DNA of 64,000 bases from Rhizobium aethiopicum (GTDB lineage: Bacteria > Pseudomonadota > Alphaproteobacteria > Rhizobiales > Rhizobiaceae), in NCBI RefSeq assembly GCF_014197535.1, contig NZ_JACIFV010000002.1:434001-498000 (forward strand), in the 5' to 3' direction. This document shows positions 33,912-46,863 of this stretch, one piece after another (the stretch's first letter is position 1; every line of letters starts with the position of its first letter). The position numbers and the translations under genes were made by a program. Under the pieces are notes generated by a model. The model had not been told where the DNA came from. It saw nothing but the letters and a program-made list of their open reading frames with translations, and searched no databases.

Positions 33912-35144
33912 ATGAAGAAGTCGCTAACCGAACGCTTGGCCATTCTGTCCGACGCTGCGAAATATGACGCTTCCTGCGCGTCCAGCGGCACGGTGAAACG
34001 CGATTCGAGCGCAAACGGCGGGCTGGGTTCAACCGAGGGATCCGGTATCTGCCATGCCTATGCTCCGGATGGGCGGTGCATTTCGCTTCTGAAGATCCTG
34101 CTCACCAATTTCTGCATCTACGACTGCGCCTATTGCGTCAATCGCTCCTCCAGCAATGTCGAGCGGGCACGCTTCACGGCGGAGGAGGTCGTCTGGCTGA
34201 CACTCGAATTTTACCGCCGCAACTATATCGAAGGCCTCTTCCTTTCCTCCGGCATCATCCGCTCTTCCGATTACACGATGGAGGAGATGGTCCGCATTGT
34301 CCGCGAGCTGCGGGTGACGCATAATTTCCGCGGCTATATCCATCTCAAAGCGATCCCCGAGGCGTCGCCGCATCTGATCGAGGAGGCGGGGCTTCATGCC
34401 GACAGGCTGTCGCTCAATATCGAACTGCCGACCGACAGCGGGATTTCCCGTTTCGCGCCGGAAAAGAAGCCGGCCAGTATCAGGCGATCGATGGCTGATC
34501 TCAGGTTGAAGATCGAGGCGGCCGATGAACCGACGCTTAAGACCAAAAAACGACAGCGTTTCGTCCCGGCTGGCCAGAGCACGCAGATGATCGTCGGCGC
34601 GGATGGGGCCAATGATGCGACGATCCTGGCGAGCAGCGGCCGGCTCTATAGCAGCTATGGTCTGAAGCGTGTCTATTATTCCGCCTTCAGCCCCATCCCA
34701 GACGCCTCAAAAAACCTGCCGCTGATCAAGCCGCCGCTGATGCGGGAACACCGACTTTACCAGGCCGACTGGCTCTATCGGTTCTACGGCTTCGGCATCG
34801 ACGAGATTACCGCAAACCAGGCGGGCGGCATGCTCGATCTCAATCTCGATCCGAAACTTGCCTGGGCGCTGGCCAACCGGGCCGATTTTCCTGTCGACAT
34901 CAACAAGGCTGAGCGCGAGCGGTTGCTGCGTGTGCCCGGCCTCGGCACCAAGACGGTGAAGGCGATCGTTTCGGCACGCCGGTTTCGTCGCCTGCGGCTC
35001 GATGAGCTCGCCCGGCTCGGCGTTTCGATCAAGAAGGTCCGAGCCTTCATCTCAGCGGAAGGCTGGTCGCCGCGACGGCTAGTCGACCGCCCGGATCTGC
35101 GCGCCATGTTCGAGCCGCAGCCTGAACAATTGTCGTTGCTGTGA
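33912..35144 (+). CDS. Radical SAM protein of the UDG-linked DNA modification/repair family
   Basis: A 410-residue protein with the radical SAM 4Fe-4S motif CxxxCxxC at 68-75 (CIYDCAYC), an N-terminal AAKYDASCASSG segment, and a C-terminal helix-hairpin-helix (LLRVPGLGTKTVKAIVSARR) that would bind DNA. It matches a family known only by its genomic pairing with uracil-DNA glycosylase-like proteins; the reaction is not established. I start at ATG 33912. Its stop shares a base with the UdgX start, so the two are coupled. The LexA-type box upstream suggests SOS control. An N-terminal extension or a second cluster was not found. Confidence 0.9.
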   Translation: MKKSLTERLAILSDAAKYDASCASSGTVKRDSSANGGLGSTEGSGICHAYAPDGRCISLLKILLTNFCIYDCAYCVNRSSSNVERARFTAEEVVWLTLEFYRRNYIEGLFLSSGIIRSSDYTMEEMVRIVRELRVTHNFRGYIHLKAIPEASPHLIEEAGLHADRLSLNIELPTDSGISRFAPEKKPASIRRSMADLRLKIEAADEPTLKTKKRQRFVPAGQSTQMIVGADGANDATILASSGRLYSSYGLKRVYYSAFSPIPDASKNLPLIKPPLMREHRLYQADWLYRFYGFGIDEITANQAGGMLDLNLDPKLAWALANRADFPVDINKAERERLLRVPGLGTKTVKAIVSARRFRRLRLDELARLGVSIKKVRAFISAEGWSPRRLVDRPDLRAMFEPQPEQLSLL

Positions 35145-36598
35145 TGCGCCGGGTCGTGCTTGCGGGGCGCGGAGATCTTGGCGAATGGCGTGACGCCGCA
35201 CGCGCCCTGGCGGCCGCCGGCATATTGCCCGAGGAGATCGACTGGCGTGAAAAAAGCGCCGAGGCCGATCTTTCATTTCAACGGGACGCCATGCCGCCCG
35301 CGCCTGCGACAACACGCAAGCCGATGACGGTGCCGCCCGCCTTCATCGAGCTTGCCGAGACGGTTCTCTGCCATTCCGATCCGGCGCGATTTTCTCTGCT
35401 GTACCGTCTGCTCTGGCGGCTTCAACTGGATCGGCAGCTGCTGGAGGTAAGTTCCGACGAGGATGTCGTGCGGGCCAGGCTGATGGCGAAGAACGTTCGG
35501 CGCGACGCGCACAAGATGACGGCCTTCGTCCGTTTCAAGGAAGTCGGCGCGGTATCGGCAGGTCGCCGGAAATTCCTCGCCTGGTTCGAGCCGGATCATC
35601 ATATCGTCAGGCGCACGGCTGCGTTTTTCCAGCGGCGTTTCACCGACATGGACTGGCTGATTGCCACGCCCAAGGGCTCGGCGGCCTGGGACGGCGAGCG
35701 GCTGACGATTGCCGACGAGCCCTGCGAAAAGCCTAATCTCAGCGATGCCACGGACGAACTCTGGCGGACCTACTATGCCAGCATCTTCAACCCGGCGCGG
35801 TTGAAGGTGAAGGCGATGCAGGCGGAGATGCCGAAGAAATACTGGAAGAACCTGCCGGAGGCCGACCTTATTCCCGGTTTGATTGCATCGGCCGAAAGCA
35901 AGGTGCGGGAGATGGCGGCGCGGGAGGTGACGCAGTCGCTGCCGTTTCACGACCGCTTACAGCAGGCCGCACGCAATCAGCCCGCAGAACCCGAGCCTCC
36001 GGCGGGCACGCTGGAAGCACTGCGCGCAGAAGCCGCGGTCTGCACGCGCTGCCCTTTGCATGCCTATGCGACCCAGACTGTCTTCGGGGAGGGGCCGCGT
36101 GATGCGCGGGTGATGTTCGTCGGCGAGCAGCCGGGCGATCAGGAGGATATTTCCGGACGTCCCTTCGTCGGACCTGCCGGCATGCTGCTCGATCAGGTGC
36201 TATTGGAGGCGGGCATCGACCGGTCGACGCTCTACGTCACCAATGCCGTCAAGCATTTCAAATATGAGCCGCGCGGCAAGCGGCGCATCCACCAGAAGCC
36301 CAATATGGGCGAGGTAAAGCTTTGCCGCTGGTGGCTCGATCGGGAAATGTCACTCATCAAGCCGAAACTGATCGTCGCGATGGGCGCGACGGCGCTTGCT
36401 GCGCTGACCGATGTGAAAGAACGCCTGCAGGATGTCAGGGGAAGGGCGATGGCGATCGAAGGAGGGCGCACGCTCTTCGTGACGGTGCATCCGTCCTATC
36501 TGCTGCGCATTCCGGACGAGCGACTGAAGGCGGAGGAGCTGGCGCGGTTTCGCGACGACCTGCTGAAAATTCAGCGGCTTATCGTCTCAGCTGGATAA
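35144..36598 (+). CDS. DUF4130-UdgX fusion, uracil-DNA glycosylase-like DNA repair protein
   Basis: A 484-residue two-domain protein. Residues 1 to about 265 match the DUF4130 (radical-SAM-linked) domain. The C-terminal part is a family 4-like uracil-DNA glycosylase: CTRCPLHAYA (iron-sulfur Cys 300 and 303), GEQPGDQED (327-335), and HPSYLL. The loop KRRIH (379-383) is the mark of UdgX, which in Mycobacterium forms a covalent bond from this His to the abasic sugar after removing uracil. The start at 35144 overlaps the previous stop by one base (TGATG); a GTG at 35141 is also in frame. It probably acts with the radical SAM protein on damaged DNA. Confidence 0.92.
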   Translation: MRRVVLAGRGDLGEWRDAARALAAAGILPEEIDWREKSAEADLSFQRDAMPPAPATTRKPMTVPPAFIELAETVLCHSDPARFSLLYRLLWRLQLDRQLLEVSSDEDVVRARLMAKNVRRDAHKMTAFVRFKEVGAVSAGRRKFLAWFEPDHHIVRRTAAFFQRRFTDMDWLIATPKGSAAWDGERLTIADEPCEKPNLSDATDELWRTYYASIFNPARLKVKAMQAEMPKKYWKNLPEADLIPGLIASAESKVREMAAREVTQSLPFHDRLQQAARNQPAEPEPPAGTLEALRAEAAVCTRCPLHAYATQTVFGEGPRDARVMFVGEQPGDQEDISGRPFVGPAGMLLDQVLLEAGIDRSTLYVTNAVKHFKYEPRGKRRIHQKPNMGEVKLCRWWLDREMSLIKPKLIVAMGATALAALTDVKERLQDVRGRAMAIEGGRTLFVTVHPSYLLRIPDERLKAEELARFRDDLLKIQRLIVSAG

Positions 36599-36650
36599 AT
36601 TGATTCCGGCTGAGTTTGCGCCACCGCCTTATGGCGATGGCGCTGCCGTA

Positions 36651-40139
<3,489 letters not shown>

Positions 40140-40308
40140 GGCGATATCCATTTTCTGGCTGCGCAGAAAACCGGCCAGGGTGGGAGATCACCGGGTCGGT
40201 TGCGCATGCTGGGTCTTTTCAGGCTAGAAGCGGCTTATAGGCAAATGTATTTGCAAACGGAACCCCATAAATCGCGGAATCGACAGGAATTCGAACCGGC
40301 GCGGACGC

Positions 40309-41337
40309 CTATTCCCGGCCGGGGATGACGAGTGCCCGGATTTCGCCGCTGCGCGCCGGATTGACGATCGCGTCCGGGGCTTCCGCAAGCCCAATCCTGC
40401 GGGAGATCAACGGCTCGACCTTGATCCTGCCGGAGGCGATCAGATCGGCGGCGCGGCAATGGGTGAAGGGGTTGACGAAGGAGCTTATCAGCCTGACTTC
40501 GCGAAACAGCAGGTCAAAGGGCTCGATCTCGATTTTTGCCCCCTGCGGCATCACGCCGAGAATGACGGCAGTGCCGCCACGGCGGGCAAGCCGCGGCGCC
40601 TGTTGCATGGTTTCAGCGACGCCGGCGCATTCGAAGACGACGTCGGCGCCGCCGGCCAGCAATCCGTCTGCGGCGGTGATGCGGGCAACGATATCGCCGT
40701 CGCCTGGATCGGCCGTTGCCGTGGCGCCGAGGATTTCGGCCAAGCGTCGTTTTTCGGCGCTGCGCGTCACCAGAATGACGCGGGTGGCGCCGGCGAGCCT
40801 TGCCAGTTGAACCGTGAGCAGGCCGATCACGCCGCCGCCGAGTACGATGACTGAAGCGCCGGTATGCAGCCCGGCGAGATCGACGCCGTGGATGCAGCAG
40901 GCGAGCGGTTCGCAGAAGGCGCCGTGGAGCGGATCAAGATCGGTCGGCAGCGCGAAGGCCTGGCTTTGCGGCATGCAGACATAATCGGCAAAGCCGCCGT
41001 CGCGGTGAATGCCGATCGCCTGCAGGTTCCGGCAGAGATTGACTCGGCCGCGCCGGCATTCCTCGCAGCCGCCGCAGGAAATGTTCGGATCGCCGGTCAC
41101 ACGCATGCCGGGGCGGAAATCGGTCACATCAGGTCCGACGGTCTCGACGATGCCGGCGAATTCATGGCCGAGCGTCACCGGCGGCTTCGACGGAAATTCG
41201 CCGTGGAAGATATGGCGGTCGGTGCCGCAGATGCCACAAGCCTCAATTCGGACGAGCAATTCACCCGGACCAGGTATCGGCCTTTCGACTTCGCAAAGAT
41301 GCAACTGTCCCGTCGCTTGCAGACGCACCGCCTTCAT
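40309..41337 (-). CDS. Zinc-dependent medium-chain dehydrogenase (alcohol/polyol type)
   Basis: A 342-residue MDR-family dehydrogenase. Catalytic zinc ligands are in ACGICGTDRHIFHG and GHEFAG; the structural zinc Cys set is in CGGCEECRRGRVNLC; the Rossmann motif is VIVLGGGVIGLL. Similar enzymes oxidise sorbitol, threonine or other secondary alcohols with NAD; the substrate is not clear. The start at 41337 follows GGAGGAG at the right distance; ATGs further upstream (41343, 41355) are inside that binding site. It follows carB in the upstream direction but is separated by 169 bp, so is likely independent. Confidence 0.87.
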   Translation of the reverse strand: MKAVRLQATGQLHLCEVERPIPGPGELLVRIEACGICGTDRHIFHGEFPSKPPVTLGHEFAGIVETVGPDVTDFRPGMRVTGDPNISCGGCEECRRGRVNLCRNLQAIGIHRDGGFADYVCMPQSQAFALPTDLDPLHGAFCEPLACCIHGVDLAGLHTGASVIVLGGGVIGLLTVQLARLAGATRVILVTRSAEKRRLAEILGATATADPGDGDIVARITAADGLLAGGADVVFECAGVAETMQQAPRLARRGGTAVILGVMPQGAKIEIEPFDLLFREVRLISSFVNPFTHCRAADLIASGRIKVEPLISRRIGLAEAPDAIVNPARSGEIRALVIPGRE

Positions 41338-41602
41338 CGCCATCTCCTCCCGCATTCTCCCCTTCTAACAGGAAGAGCGAAAGCAGGAGTCGCGTCAAGC
41401 GGTTGACGCATCTTCTTTACGTGATGGGGACGCATGGCTGGGGCCGATGGGCTGAGGGAACAATATCCCGTCCGTCAAGTTTGCAGCCGAGGAGCCGTGC
41501 AACCGCCTATTTTGCATGCGGTTGAAGCCGCTGGAATTCCTCCTGCTGACGGTTATATAAATTCATTGATGACAAGCATCGGGATTGGCGGGGAGAACGA
41601 AG

Positions 41603-42523
41603 ATGGAATGGAGAGGCCGGCGTCAGTCCGACAATGTCGAGGATCGCCGCAGCGATCCCACCGGCGGCGGGTTCGGCCGCGGCGGTGGCTTCAGTTTTCC
41701 CTCAGGCGGCGGCGTCCGCCGCGCCGGCGGCGGCTTGAGCATCGGTACGATCATCTTCCTCGTCGTCATCTATTTCATCTTCAAGATGATGGGTGTCGAT
41801 CTGCTGCAGGTGCTCGAAACCGGCGGCATGTCGAGCGGTCCCGGCTACGAGCAGAGCGAGTCCGCGGGCACGCGCACGCCCGCCAACGACGAGATGACCG
41901 CCTTCGTGCGCACCGTTCTTGCCGAAACTGAAGACACCTGGAACGGGATCTTTCAGGCCCAGGGCCGGAATTACGAGGAGCCGCGCCTTGTTCTCTTCTC
42001 GGGACAAACGCAATCAGCCTGTGGATTTGCCTCTGCCGCGACGGGTCCATTCTACTGCCCGGGGGATCATAAGGTCTATCTCGACACGGATTTTTTCCAG
42101 GAATTATCCGATCGGTTCGGAGCTTCCGGCGATTTCGCCGAAGCCTATGTCGTCTCTCATGAGGTGGGCCATCACGTGCAGAACCTGCTCGGCATCCTGC
42201 CGAAGTTCAATCAGGCCCGTCAGCGCATGAGCGAGGAGGAAGCCAACAAGATGTCGGTGCGCGTCGAGCTGCAGGCTGATTGCTTCGCCGGCATCTGGGG
42301 CAAATATACCGATCAGAAGGGGATCTTGGAGGCCGGCGATCTCGAGGAGGCGCTGAACGCCGCCCAGCAGATCGGCGACGATACGCTGCAGAAGCGCTCG
42401 CAGGGTTACGTGGTTCCCGAAAGTTTCAACCACGGCACCTCGGCGCAGCGCGTCAGGTGGTTCAAGCGCGGTTTCGACAGCGGGCAGCTGACGGCGTGCG
42501 ATACGTTTTCGGGGCCGGTTTGA
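41603..42523 (+). CDS. Neutral zinc metallopeptidase, YpfJ/KPN_02809 family
   Basis: A 306-residue membrane-anchored protein. A polar, Gly-rich N-terminus is followed by one transmembrane helix (about 48-60, IIFLVVIYFIF), and a metallopeptidase domain whose zinc motif HEVGH lies at 186-190, with ELQADCFAGIW as the third-ligand region. The late GTSAQRVRWFKRGFDSG is a family signature. Cleavage has rarely been shown for this family and no partner is known. Start at 41603 is preceded by GGGGAGAACGAAG. A RIME repeat follows the gene. Confidence 0.88.
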   Translation: MEWRGRRQSDNVEDRRSDPTGGGFGRGGGFSFPSGGGVRRAGGGLSIGTIIFLVVIYFIFKMMGVDLLQVLETGGMSSGPGYEQSESAGTRTPANDEMTAFVRTVLAETEDTWNGIFQAQGRNYEEPRLVLFSGQTQSACGFASAATGPFYCPGDHKVYLDTDFFQELSDRFGASGDFAEAYVVSHEVGHHVQNLLGILPKFNQARQRMSEEEANKMSVRVELQADCFAGIWGKYTDQKGILEAGDLEEALNAAQQIGDDTLQKRSQGYVVPESFNHGTSAQRVRWFKRGFDSGQLTACDTFSGPV

Positions 42524-42546
42524 GGGTGCAATGTCCTGCCGTGCAG

Positions 42547-42662
42547 CCCCCTCATCCGCCCTACGGGCACCTTCTCCCCGAGGGGAGAAGAGGGAGTCGA
42601 GACGTTGTGGCAAGTCCCCTTCTCCCCTCGGGGAGAAGGTGCCCGTAGGGCGGATGAGGGGG
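42547..42662. repeat. RIME-type repeat, 44-bp perfect inverted arms
   Basis: Arms at 42547-42590 and 42619-42662 are perfect reverse complements: each holds a CCCTCATCCGCCCTACGGGC half and a CTTCTCCCCGAGGGGAGAAG hairpin. The 28-bp centre (AGGGAGTCG...) is not palindromic. The element lies between convergent genes, the usual site of rhizobial intergenic mosaic elements. Similar arms occur at 58195-58351. Confidence 0.8.
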
Positions 42663-42706
42663 CCGCACGACGGGACGTTTCAGCCCCTTTGACCTAATAC
42701 CTAGCC

Positions 42707-43699
42707 TTATTTCTCACTATCCATATGCTGCAGCATATGCTCGGGATAACGCCCACCCGCAGCCGCGTCCTTCGGCACAGCTCGTTCGATCGCGGCGAAA
42801 TCCTCCGGTAACAGGTCGACTGCGCGTGAACCGAGCGCCTCGGTCAACCGGTCGCGGCGGCGTGCGCCGATGAGGGGGACGATATCCTTGCCCTTGGCGG
42901 TGACCCAGGCGATGGCGATCTGGGCGACGGAGACACTTTTTGCTCGGGCGATCTCGCGCAGCTGTTCCACCAGCGCGAGGTTCTGCTCGATATTGCCGTC
43001 CTGGAAGCGCGGGCTGTGGGTACGGAAGTCACCGGCGGCGGCCTGACTCTTCTGCCAATGGCCGCTGATCAGGCCGCGCGAAAGCACGCCGTAAGCGGTG
43101 ATCGAGATGCCCAGCTCGCGTGTCGTCGGCAGGATCTTCTCTTCGATGCCGCGCGAGATCAGCGAATATTCGATCTGCAGGTCGACGATCGGGGCGGTGG
43201 CGGCGCCGCGGCGGATGGTGTCGGCACCGACTTCCGACAGACCGATATGTCTGACGTAACCGGCTTTGATCAAATCGGCGATGGCGCCGACGGTGTCCTC
43301 GATCGGCACATTCGGATCCAGGCGGGCAGGGCGGTAAATGTCGATATAGTCGACGCCGAGGCGCTGCAGCGTGTAGGCCAGGAAGTTCTTCACAGCCGCC
43401 GGGCGGGCATCGATGCCGCTCCATCCGCCTGCAGGATCGCGCAACGCGCCGAACTTGACGCTGATGACGGCGTCTTCGCGCCTGCGGCCCTTCAATGCCT
43501 CGCCGATCAGCATTTCGTTGTGGCCCATGCCGTAGAAATCGCCGGTGTCGAGCAGATTGATGCCGGCATCGAGGGCGGCGTGGATTGTCGCAATGCTCTC
43601 GGCGGGGTCGGCGGGACCATACATGCCCGACATGCCCATGCAGCCGAGGCCGATGGCCGAGACATCGGGTCCGGTCTGTCCCAAACGATAGGTCTGCAT
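42707..43699 (-). CDS. Aldo/keto reductase
   Basis: A 330-residue NADPH-dependent TIM-barrel oxidoreductase. Family marks: N-terminal RLGQTGPDVSAIGLGCMGMS, the catalytic Asp-Tyr pair in LLDTGDFYGMGHNE, VISVKFG with the catalytic Lys, and the NADPH site near LSEVGADTIRRGA. It belongs to the AKR subgroup that reduces small carbonyls such as methylglyoxal or quinones. The start at 43699 has AGGAG at the right distance; the open frame continues to 43966 with low-quality sequence. Substrate unknown. Confidence 0.9.
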   Translation of the reverse strand: MQTYRLGQTGPDVSAIGLGCMGMSGMYGPADPAESIATIHAALDAGINLLDTGDFYGMGHNEMLIGEALKGRRREDAVISVKFGALRDPAGGWSGIDARPAAVKNFLAYTLQRLGVDYIDIYRPARLDPNVPIEDTVGAIADLIKAGYVRHIGLSEVGADTIRRGAATAPIVDLQIEYSLISRGIEEKILPTTRELGISITAYGVLSRGLISGHWQKSQAAAGDFRTHSPRFQDGNIEQNLALVEQLREIARAKSVSVAQIAIAWVTAKGKDIVPLIGARRRDRLTEALGSRAVDLLPEDFAAIERAVPKDAAAGGRYPEHMLQHMDSEK

Positions 43700-44052
43700 T
43701 GTCTTCTCCTTTATTGCGCCAGGCGGCGTGACCGGGCATCCGCGCCGGAGCGCTGCTGTCGAGGCTGTTCCACCGTCTTCGTATCCGGGCGGAACAGGCT
43801 GCGCGGGGAAATGCACAATGAGTGTTCTGCCTGGATTGATCTGGATGCCGTCGCGGCGATTGCAAGGGAGTTGTCGCCGGGATCCGCCGGAACGACGCCG
43901 CGCGTCTACCGGTTGAGGCCCAGACGATTTTCCCGTAGAACTCCTGAGATGCTTCCAGATGTTCACGGATTGTTTCAGTTTCTTTTCTGAGCTATGTCAC
44001 TTTCCGGCGACGGAGATCGTCTTTCCAGAAACAGCCGCGGTTGAGATGCTTC

Positions 44053-45297
44053 ATGCTTGATCCCAAATTCGTTCGCCGCGGCCTTTTCCTGGTCTTCGTC
44101 ATTCTCTTCCTCGACATTATCGGCATCGCCATCATCATGCCGGTGCTGCCCGCCTATCTCGAGCAACTGACCGGCGGCAGTGTCAGCGATGCGGCGATCG
44201 ACGGCGGCTGGCTGATGCTTGTCTATGCCGGCATGCAGTTCCTGTTCGCGCCATTTCTTGGAAACCTGTCCGACCGCTTCGGCCGCCGGCCGATCCTCCT
44301 GCTTTCGGTGCTGACCTTCGCGATCGACAATTTCATCTGCGGCATCGCCACCAGCTTCTGGATGCTGTTCGTCGGCCGCGTGCTTGCCGGCATCAGCGGC
44401 GGCAGCTTCGCCACCTGCTCGGCCTATATCGCCGATATCAGCACGGAGGAGAACCGCGCGAAGAACTTCGGACTGATCGGCATTGCCTTCGGCGTCGGCT
44501 TCACCATCGGCCCGGTCATCGGCGGCTTCCTAGGGGAATTCGGCCCGCGCGTGCCCTTCCTCGGCGCTGCCGCTTTGTCGCTTCTCAATTTCCTCGCCGC
44601 CTGCTTTCTGCTGCCGGAGACGCTGGAGGCGAAGAACCGCCGCCGCTTCGAGTGGAAACGCGCCAATCCGCTCGGCGCGCTGCGACAGATGCGCCATTAC
44701 CCCGGCATCGGCGGGGTCAGCCTCGTCATGTTCCTGTTCTTCCTGGCGCATGCCGTCTATCCCTCGGTCTGGTCTTTCGTCTCGACCTACCGCTATGGCT
44801 GGAGCGAGGGGCAGATCGGCCTGTCGCTCGGCATTTACGGCATCGGCGCGGCGCTCGTTATGGGGCTGGTCCTGCCGCGTGTCGTGCCTCTGCTCGGCGA
44901 ATGGAAGACCGCGCTTCTCGGGCTCTGCTTCTCCGCTGCGGGGCTGACCGGCTATGCCTTCGCCTGGGAGGGCTGGGTGGTTTATGTCGTCATCGTGGCG
45001 ACCGTCATCGAAAACGTCGCCGATCCGGCGCTGCGCAGTATTGCCGCCGGCAAGGTGCCGCCTTCGGCGCAGGGCGAGTTGCAGGGCGCGCTGACCAGCC
45101 TCAGCAGCATCACCACCATTGTCGGGCCGCTGATCTTCACGCAGATGTTCGGCTATTTCACGCGGCCTGAGGCGCCCGTCACCTTTGCCGGTGCGCCTTA
45201 TCTCACGGCTGCCGTGCTCATCGTTCTGGCCGCCGGGGTGTTTCTTACGAGGGTTCGAGCCCGGGAGCCGGCCGAGGCGCTGGAAGGCGTGGGCTGA
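44053..45297 (+). CDS. MFS drug exporter, TetA/TCR type
   Basis: A 414-residue major facilitator of the tetracycline-exporter (DHA1) group with twelve helices. It shows the motif A segment GNLSDRFGRRPILLL between helices 2 and 3 and the exporter-specific motif C-like GVGFTIGPVIGGFLGEFGP in helix 5. Tetracycline itself is not implied; many TCR-group proteins in soil bacteria have other substrates. The start at 44053 (ATG) has a modest GAGATG upstream; TTG 44041 is also in frame. It stands between two divergent or unlinked genes. Confidence 0.85.
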   Translation: MLDPKFVRRGLFLVFVILFLDIIGIAIIMPVLPAYLEQLTGGSVSDAAIDGGWLMLVYAGMQFLFAPFLGNLSDRFGRRPILLLSVLTFAIDNFICGIATSFWMLFVGRVLAGISGGSFATCSAYIADISTEENRAKNFGLIGIAFGVGFTIGPVIGGFLGEFGPRVPFLGAAALSLLNFLAACFLLPETLEAKNRRRFEWKRANPLGALRQMRHYPGIGGVSLVMFLFFLAHAVYPSVWSFVSTYRYGWSEGQIGLSLGIYGIGAALVMGLVLPRVVPLLGEWKTALLGLCFSAAGLTGYAFAWEGWVVYVVIVATVIENVADPALRSIAAGKVPPSAQGELQGALTSLSSITTIVGPLIFTQMFGYFTRPEAPVTFAGAPYLTAAVLIVLAAGVFLTRVRAREPAEALEGVG

Positions 45298-45442
45298 ACC
45301 GATCAGAAATGGTGATGGTATGATGAATTTTTCATCATCTGCCTGTATTGGGGTAGTTCTTTGCGGGGCTTTGATTTAAGCCCGATTGATATTTTTGCGC
45401 CAACTACGCGGCGTTGCAGATCTCAATCACAGGACTGGTGTC

Positions 45443-46846
45443 ATGGACACGCCGATCGACGCGCGCAGCCTTGCGCCGACAAACGATAATCGTTGGGGTG
45501 CGCATTTCCGTGCAACACTGGCGCTCGGCATTCCGCTGATCGGCGCACAGCTCGCTCAGCTCGGCATCAATACCACCGACGTGATGATCGTCGGGCGCCT
45601 CGGCGCCGAGCATCTGGCGGCGATGGTGCTCTCGGCTCAGTTCCTCTTCACGATCCTGATCTTCGGTTCGGGTTTTGCCATCGCCGTCATTCCGATGGTG
45701 GCGCAGGCCTATGGCCGCGGCGACGTCGTCTCTGTGCGCCGATCGCTGCGCATGGGGCTGTGGGTGGTGATTGGATATTGGGCCGTTATGCAGCCCGCTT
45801 TCTTCAATTCCGAGCAGATCCTGCTCTTCGCGCAGCAGAAGCCGGAGGTGGCCAAGCTCGCGCATGGCTATATCATGATCGGTCAGTTCGGCGTGCTGCC
45901 GGCACTGCTGTTCAACGTGATGCGGGCGCTGGTCAGCGCCATCGGCAAGGCAGGCATCATCCTCAACGTCACCATCGTTACGCTGGTGATGAACGCGTTC
46001 TTCGCCTATGCCCTCGTGCTCGGCCATTTCGGCTTTCCGGCGATGGGGCTTGAGGGTGCGGCGATCGTGTCGGTCGTGGTACAGACGGCTGGTTTCCTCT
46101 TCATCCTTGCCTTCGTGCAGAGGCGGGAGGAGACGCGCCGCTACGAGATCTTCGTGCGTTTCTGGAAGCCCGACTGGCATGCGCTGCTGGAAGTCATCCG
46201 GCTCGGTTTCCCGATCAGCGTCACCATCCTTGCCGAGGTCAGCCTGTTCACGGTGGCCTCGCTGCTGATGGGCTATATCGGCACGATCGAACTTGCCGCC
46301 CACGGTATCGCCCTGCAATGGGCCTCGATCGCCTTCATGATCCCGCTCGGCCTCAGCCAGGCGGCGACGGTGCGCGTGGGCGTCGCGCACGGGCAGGGCG
46401 ATTATGACGGGCTGGTGCGGGCTTCGATCATGGTGTTCATCCTCGGCTGCGCCATTTCGGCGGTGGGCTCGGTGCTCTTTGCCACCATGCCGCAATTCCT
46501 GGGCAGCTGGTTCCTCGACGTCAGTTCGCCCGAGGCGCCCGAGGTGCTCGCCTATGCCGGGCCGCTGATCGTCGTTGCCGGGCTTTTCCAACTGGTCGAT
46601 GGGCTGCAGGTGATCGCCAACGGATTGCTGCGCGGCCTGAAGGACGCGCGCGTGCCGATGATCATGGCGCTGATCGCCTACTGGCCGATTGGCTTCTTCC
46701 TGGCTTGGGCCTTCGCTTTTCCGCTGGGCCTGGGCGGCATCGGCATCTGGTTCGGCTTCCTCGTCGGGCTGGCGGCGGCGGCCGCCATGCTCTGCGGACG
46801 GTTCTATCTTCTCGTTCGCCGGGAGGGCGCGATCGCCGGCGTCTGA
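45443..46846 (+). CDS. MATE-family efflux transporter (NorM-like)
   Basis: A 467-residue multidrug exporter of the MATE family with twelve helices in two halves of similar sequence. The N-terminal half begins LALGIPLIGAQLAQLGINTTDVMIVGRLG, where NTTDVM and the acidic residue in helix 1 are typical of NorM-type transporters. It exchanges Na+ or H+ for cationic drugs in relatives. The start at 45443 follows AGGACTGG; the frame open from 45386 has no binding site. No obvious regulator is near. Confidence 0.9.
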   Translation: MDTPIDARSLAPTNDNRWGAHFRATLALGIPLIGAQLAQLGINTTDVMIVGRLGAEHLAAMVLSAQFLFTILIFGSGFAIAVIPMVAQAYGRGDVVSVRRSLRMGLWVVIGYWAVMQPAFFNSEQILLFAQQKPEVAKLAHGYIMIGQFGVLPALLFNVMRALVSAIGKAGIILNVTIVTLVMNAFFAYALVLGHFGFPAMGLEGAAIVSVVVQTAGFLFILAFVQRREETRRYEIFVRFWKPDWHALLEVIRLGFPISVTILAEVSLFTVASLLMGYIGTIELAAHGIALQWASIAFMIPLGLSQAATVRVGVAHGQGDYDGLVRASIMVFILGCAISAVGSVLFATMPQFLGSWFLDVSSPEAPEVLAYAGPLIVVAGLFQLVDGLQVIANGLLRGLKDARVPMIMALIAYWPIGFFLAWAFAFPLGLGGIGIWFGFLVGLAAAAAMLCGRFYLLVRREGAIAGV

Positions 46847-46863
46847 GCCGGCGGCCACAACCC

